Shown here: piece after piece, positions 60,361-64,000 of the stretch | Numbering within the stretch: position 1 is the stretch's first letter | How the letters are laid out: each line of letters starts with the position of its first letter | From: Rhodoferax sp. | GTDB lineage: Bacteria > Pseudomonadota > Gammaproteobacteria > Burkholderiales > Burkholderiaceae_C | Reading direction: 5' to 3' | Assembly (NCBI GenBank): GCA_003133245.1 | Contig: PKWM01000014.1 | Span: 24,919 to 88,918, forward strand | DNA length: 64,000 nt | Position numbers and translations under genes: made by a program | The notes under the pieces: generated by a model | What the model was told of the DNA's origin: nothing | The model's database searches: none | The model's input: only the letters and a program-made list of their open reading frames with translations

Positions 60361-62211
60361 ATGACTGACGTTGATTCAACGACAGGCGATATTTCGCTTG
60401 CCGATACACTTTCCATTGCTTCCAATGACACCGTCGAGACGGCGCAAAACGTTGTTGCAGCGCCGCTGGCAGTTAAGACGGTTGCCGAGGCTCCTAACGG
60501 CTTTTTGACCCTGGGCCTGGCCCCCGAGCTAATTCAGGCGGTCAAAGATCTCGGTTTCACTCAACCGACCACGGTGCAGCTTAAAACGATTCCACTGGCG
60601 ATGCAGGGCGCGGCTGGCGCTGAGGGTGCCGCGCGTTTTATCGATTTGATGGTCTCCAGCCAAACCGGTAGCGGCAAGACCGCAGCTTTTTTGCTGCCGG
60701 TGTTGCACACCTTGTTGACCCAGCAAGCCCAGGCCGAGGCCAAAGAGCGCGCTGATTTTGAACGAGCTGTGGCCGAGGCCGCAGCCAAGGGCGAAGCACC
60801 TCCCAAACGTGCCAAACGCAAAGACCCGACCAATCCGCGTCATTTCTCGCCCGCCATCCCCGGCGCGCTGGTGGTTTGCCCGACGCGTGAGCTGGCCCAG
60901 CAAGTCGCGCACGACGCGATTGATCTGGTGCAGCACTGCCGCGGTTTGCGCGTTGCCAACATCATCGGTGGCATGCCCTACCAATTGCAAATCGCCAAGT
61001 TGCAAAATGCCAATCTGGTGGTCGCCACCCCTGGGCGCCTGCTCGACCTGCAACACTCCATGCAAATCAAGCTCGACCAGGTGCAGTTTCTGGTGGTGGA
61101 CGAAGCCGACCGCATGCTGGACCTGGGTTTCTCTGATGACCTGGCTGAAATCAACCAGCTCACCAGCGCGCGCAAGCAAACCATGATGTTCAGCGCCACC
61201 TTTGCGCCGCGTATCCAGCAGCTCGCCGCACGCGTGATGCGCGAACCGCAACGCTTGCAGATCGACAGCCCGCAGGAACGGCACCAGAACATCAAGCAGG
61301 CGCTGTTTTGGGCCGACAACGCGCAACACAAACGCAAATTGCTCGACCACTGGTTGCGCGACGCCGGCATCAACCAGGCACTGGTGTTTGCCAGCACCCA
61401 AATTGAATGTGATGGTTTGGCCAATGACTTGCAGCAAGAAGGTTTCTCGGCCGTGGCTTTGCATGGTGCCCTGAGCCAGGGCCTGCGCAACCGCCGTTTG
61501 ATGGCGTTGCGCCAAGGTCAGGTGCAGATCCTGGTGGCCACCGATGTGGCGGCCCGGGGCATAGACGTGCCCACCATCACGCACGTGTTCAATTTCGGCT
61601 TGCCGATGAAGGCAGAGGACTACACGCACCGCATTGGCCGAACCGGCCGCGCTGGACGTGACGGTCTGGCCGTGACCTTTGCCGAGTTTCGCGACCGCCG
61701 CAAGATTTTTGATATCGAGGCATTCACCCGCCAGCAGTTCAAGGCCGAAACCATTCCCGGCCTGGAGCCGCAGCAGCGTTTCCCGGATTCGCGCCCCAAC
61801 TCCAATTTTGGCGGCCGCGAGACGCGTGGTGCCGGCAATGACTTGCATTCCCGCGACCACAAGTTCGGTGGTGCAGGGCGCACTGGCGGTTTTGCCGGGA
61901 ACCGCGGTGGCTTTGCCGATAGAAATTCACCGGGCCATCGTGATGCTGGTGCTGGCAACTATCAAAACAATGCTGGCAGCGGCTTCGGTCAACGTGATAG
62001 CCAGCCGGGTCAACGCGATGGCTTTAGCTACGAGCGCAAGGGCGGTTTCAATGACCGTTTTGCCGGTGCTCGTAACGATACTGCTGCACCGCGTGGTGAC
62101 TTTGGACCGCGCAAGCCCTCGTTTGGCAAGCCCATGGGCGTGAAGCCCGGCAATGGTGGCAAGGTTTTTGTGCCGCGCGATGCCAAGAAGCGCAACGCAC
62201 ACAACGCCTGA
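60361..62211 (+). CDS. DEAD-box RNA helicase (RhlE-like)
   Basis: The protein of 616 residues has the Q motif GFTQPTTVQ, motif I SSQTGSGKTAAF, PTRELAQQ, motif II VDEADRMLD, motif III FSATFAP, and motifs V and VI (ATDVAARGID, HRIGRTGRAGRDG). Between motifs I and Ia is an insert of about 45 charged residues (KGEAPPKRAKRKDPTNP). The last 110 residues are a Gly/Arg/Asn/Phe-rich tail with FGGRETRGAG and GGAGRTGGFAGNRGG, likely RNA-binding. TTG 60313 (MTEQSPPRRRSRVSKF) is an alternative start. It probably unwinds RNA in ribosome assembly or mRNA decay, as in cold-adapted species. Confidence 0.93.
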   Translation: MTDVDSTTGDISLADTLSIASNDTVETAQNVVAAPLAVKTVAEAPNGFLTLGLAPELIQAVKDLGFTQPTTVQLKTIPLAMQGAAGAEGAARFIDLMVSSQTGSGKTAAFLLPVLHTLLTQQAQAEAKERADFERAVAEAAAKGEAPPKRAKRKDPTNPRHFSPAIPGALVVCPTRELAQQVAHDAIDLVQHCRGLRVANIIGGMPYQLQIAKLQNANLVVATPGRLLDLQHSMQIKLDQVQFLVVDEADRMLDLGFSDDLAEINQLTSARKQTMMFSATFAPRIQQLAARVMREPQRLQIDSPQERHQNIKQALFWADNAQHKRKLLDHWLRDAGINQALVFASTQIECDGLANDLQQEGFSAVALHGALSQGLRNRRLMALRQGQVQILVATDVAARGIDVPTITHVFNFGLPMKAEDYTHRIGRTGRAGRDGLAVTFAEFRDRRKIFDIEAFTRQQFKAETIPGLEPQQRFPDSRPNSNFGGRETRGAGNDLHSRDHKFGGAGRTGGFAGNRGGFADRNSPGHRDAGAGNYQNNAGSGFGQRDSQPGQRDGFSYERKGGFNDRFAGARNDTAAPRGDFGPRKPSFGKPMGVKPGNGGKVFVPRDAKKRNAHNA

Positions 62212-62936
62212 AATCTGGAACCAAGTGAAATCCGGATCATCCGGGGGTTGATTCAAGGTATGGCAGATTTCCGCATCATCACCAAATCAAAGATTGTGGT
62301 CTGATAACCGTGCCGCACCCTAATAAGCCAGGAGGTTTTGAGACAAACCGGCTTTGAGACCACTTTTTGGCGTGTAGGGCAAAAGTCGAAGTCAGGAGCC
62401 CAATGCAAAAAACCTCGCATGGTGCGGGCTCAGAGCGACTTCTGTCATTTGGTAGCCAGTTGAAGTCAATGTCTGGGGGAGAAAGTGCCCGTTCGCATCG
62501 AACTTTTCAGACCGTCTCAAGTCGTCGCAAGACGGTTCGTCGTTTAACCTCATTCCTCTATGGAAGAGGGAATGATGACATTCCGTAACGGGCCGAACTA
62601 CTTTTCCAAGGGGCTACGGGAAAGACGCCCGTTTTGTTGACTCCAAAAATAGCGCCCGTCGTGGCCGTCAGCAAGCGCTGCAAAGCCGAATTACAGGTTG
62701 CCTCAATTAACTATCAAGCCGCTTGATCACCAAACTCCACAGATACGGCCACCCCCTTGGTCACGCTTGACGGGGTCAGTTGACTTGTCTCGGCTTGCTT
62801 GCCCAGAAGCCTTCCGCACTCATTTAAGTAGGTACATATTGATGTCATCGGGCAGCTTTCGACGAGGGCGACTGACTCTTGAAGACACAAACCACAAACC
62901 GGCCAATTGATCCGATCCAGTCCTTAACCGCCAAGT
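62212..62936. other. 725-bp stretch without a recognisable gene
   Basis: No open frame here has a credible start, length and family match. Two structures are visible: ACCGTCT (62511-62517) facing AGACGGT (62530-62536), and CATTCCTCT facing AGAGGGAATG near 62553-62577. The longest frames are 73 and 70 codons and do not look like known proteins. The stretch may be decayed coding sequence, as the composition looks different from the helicase gene, but nothing proves it. Confidence 0.5.
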
Positions 62937-63842
62937 TCAGGGGCGCTGCGCGGTTTTATCGCGCACCTTATGCAAATGTGTCCGGAATTGTTCTGCCGCG
63001 GGGGAAAGTGTGTGCGATCGCTTTCTCAACATCAATATGTTGCGCTCTACCGCAGGCTTGGTTAATTTGAGGGCAACCAGATCGAGGCCGGTGGAGTAGT
63101 CCAGAAAATAGGATGGCAAAATGGAGATGCCAAGCCCTTTTGATGTCATGCCCAGCGCGGTATTGAGAAAGTTGACCTCGTAGGCTGGCCGGATATCGAG
63201 GCGAATGTCCGAGAGTGTTTGGTCGATTAGTCTACGAATGCCACTTCCTTGCTTCACCGTGATGATGCGTTGCTGGCGTAGGTCAGTCCACCGAACGGTA
63301 CGCTTTTTGGTCAAGGGGTCATCCTTGTGGCAGATGATGCTTAAGTAGTCGTGTACAAGAACTTCCGATTCGATTTCTGAGGAAAGCTGATCTGGCGTGC
63401 CTACAGCAAGGTCGCAATGATCTCCGGCGACCAGTGATAGCAATTTGTCTGGAGCGCAGTCATCTATGATGAGACGTACTCCCGGATAGTCAGCCTCGAA
63501 CTGCATGATGACCAATGGCATGAGATGGGCTGCAACGGCAGGTGTCGCACCAATACGGACAACCCCCGTGCGCAAAGTCCGCAGATTATGGAAGTCTGTG
63601 CCAATGGCAGCCAAATCCCGAAGAACACGCTCAGCAATTTGGATAACATCGTGAGCCGCTTGCGTCGCCTTTATCGAGCGGGTCGTCCGCTCGAAAAGAA
63701 CAACACCGATCTCTCGTTCAAGATGCTTGATCAGCAAGCTGACCGCTGATTGCGTGACAAACAGACGTTCAGCGGCAGTACTTACTTTGCGCCAGTTATA
63801 TACCTCCACGAATGCACGCAAATGTTTGACCCCAATGTTCAT
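62937..63842 (-). CDS. LysR-family transcriptional regulator
   Basis: The 301-residue protein has the N-terminal LysR helix-turn-helix (FVEVYNWRKVSTAAERLFVT, QSAVSLLIKHLEREIGVVLF) and the substrate-binding C-domain (GVVRIGATPAVAAHLMPLVI, GLGISILPSYFLD). The effector domain resembles the CysB/CbbR/GltC group only in general, so the target is unknown. It runs towards the empty stretch. The regulated gene is probably the one divergent from it beyond the right edge. Confidence 0.93.
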   Translation of the reverse strand: MNIGVKHLRAFVEVYNWRKVSTAAERLFVTQSAVSLLIKHLEREIGVVLFERTTRSIKATQAAHDVIQIAERVLRDLAAIGTDFHNLRTLRTGVVRIGATPAVAAHLMPLVIMQFEADYPGVRLIIDDCAPDKLLSLVAGDHCDLAVGTPDQLSSEIESEVLVHDYLSIICHKDDPLTKKRTVRWTDLRQQRIITVKQGSGIRRLIDQTLSDIRLDIRPAYEVNFLNTALGMTSKGLGISILPSYFLDYSTGLDLVALKLTKPAVERNILMLRKRSHTLSPAAEQFRTHLHKVRDKTAQRP

Positions 63843-63896
63843 CGAAACCCCTTCGTGATTGCACAGAGGCCCATTTTGATCTGAAATGGCTATTGC

Positions 63897-63909
63897 TAAG
63901 AAAAACTTA
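63897..63909. promoter_or_regulatory. Candidate LysR operator (T-N11-A)
   Basis: TAAG-AAAAA-CTTA fits the T-N11-A LysR box with dyad symmetry and lies 55 bp before the start of the regulator, in an AT-rich stretch. No gene start is visible on the plus strand up to the window edge at 64000. Confidence 0.4.
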
Positions 63910-64000
63910 TAAATAGGAAAGAATAAATTGATTGTGTTCTGGGCCTCACCTGATTTAATGACCGCATTGATGTTCGTCGTTTTGAGACGATTCCTGCCTG

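Noticed and set aside
60529..61860. 443-codon open frame on the minus strand
   Set aside because: It is antisense to the DEAD-box helicase and has no recognisable motif.

Overview
The window is a typical betaproteobacterial chromosome segment, most like the Comamonadaceae (Rhodoferax/Polaromonas/Acidovorax group). The evidence is the gene orders thrS-infC-rpmI-rplT-pheS-pheT-ihfA-merR-tRNA-Pro, leuC-leuD-leuB-asd-fimV-truA-trpF-trpB-trpA-accD and sdhC-sdhD-sdhA-sdhB-sdhE-gltA divergent from mdh, together with protein sequences typical of Burkholderiales. The placement is by recognition; no database search was run. No phage, intact insertion sequence, CRISPR array or rRNA operon was seen.

Layout. 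1-2553 (minus): yicC-gmk-rpoZ-spoT, the last cut by the window edge. 2628-6454 (plus): an unusual Ser/Thr kinase and PP2C phosphatase pair, then rdgB and hemW. 6585-14568 (plus): the translation cluster from thrS to pheT, ihfA, a MerR regulator and tRNA-Pro(GGG); infC begins at a rare ATC codon. 14665-20527 (plus): a tight accessory operon of thioesterase, nitroreductase, a fused LivHM permease, a fused LivGF ATPase and nicotinate phosphoribosyltransferase. 20693-23133: a CPA1-type antiporter and a 2-hydroxyacid dehydrogenase. 23207-27499: a tungstate uptake locus (tupBCA) with a divergent ModE-like/binding-protein regulator, and a second oxyanion-binding lipoprotein gene split by an in-frame TAG. 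27513-28280: mnmD-type tRNA methyltransferase.

28289-40028 (minus) is the long leucine/aspartate-semialdehyde/tryptophan/accD array with several 4-nt overlaps. 40151-45294 (minus) holds citrate synthase and the succinate dehydrogenase operon; mdh, a small secreted protein and acnB run the other way (45678-49994). Most of the TCA enzymes are thus grouped around a shared 383-bp divergent control region that contains a CRP-like site on a promoter. 50549-52710 is a DUF486 membrane protein and a DUF47-Pit phosphate transport pair. 53368-55492 is rpsP-rimM-trmD-rplS. 55563-62211 carries a CoA-type NUDIX hydrolase, a CbiB-like membrane protein, rsgA, an M48 protease, oligoribonuclease and a DEAD-box helicase. 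The window ends with a 725-bp unexplained stretch and a LysR regulator.

Most of the window is conserved housekeeping DNA. The parts that deserve a second look are the LivHM/LivGF-PncB operon (possible pyridine-nucleotide precursor uptake, with a palindromic repeat translated inside the fused ATPase), the tup locus with its interrupted second binding protein, the kinase/phosphatase pair, the CRP-like mdh promoter and the structured repeats at 37587-37824 and 50120-50500.
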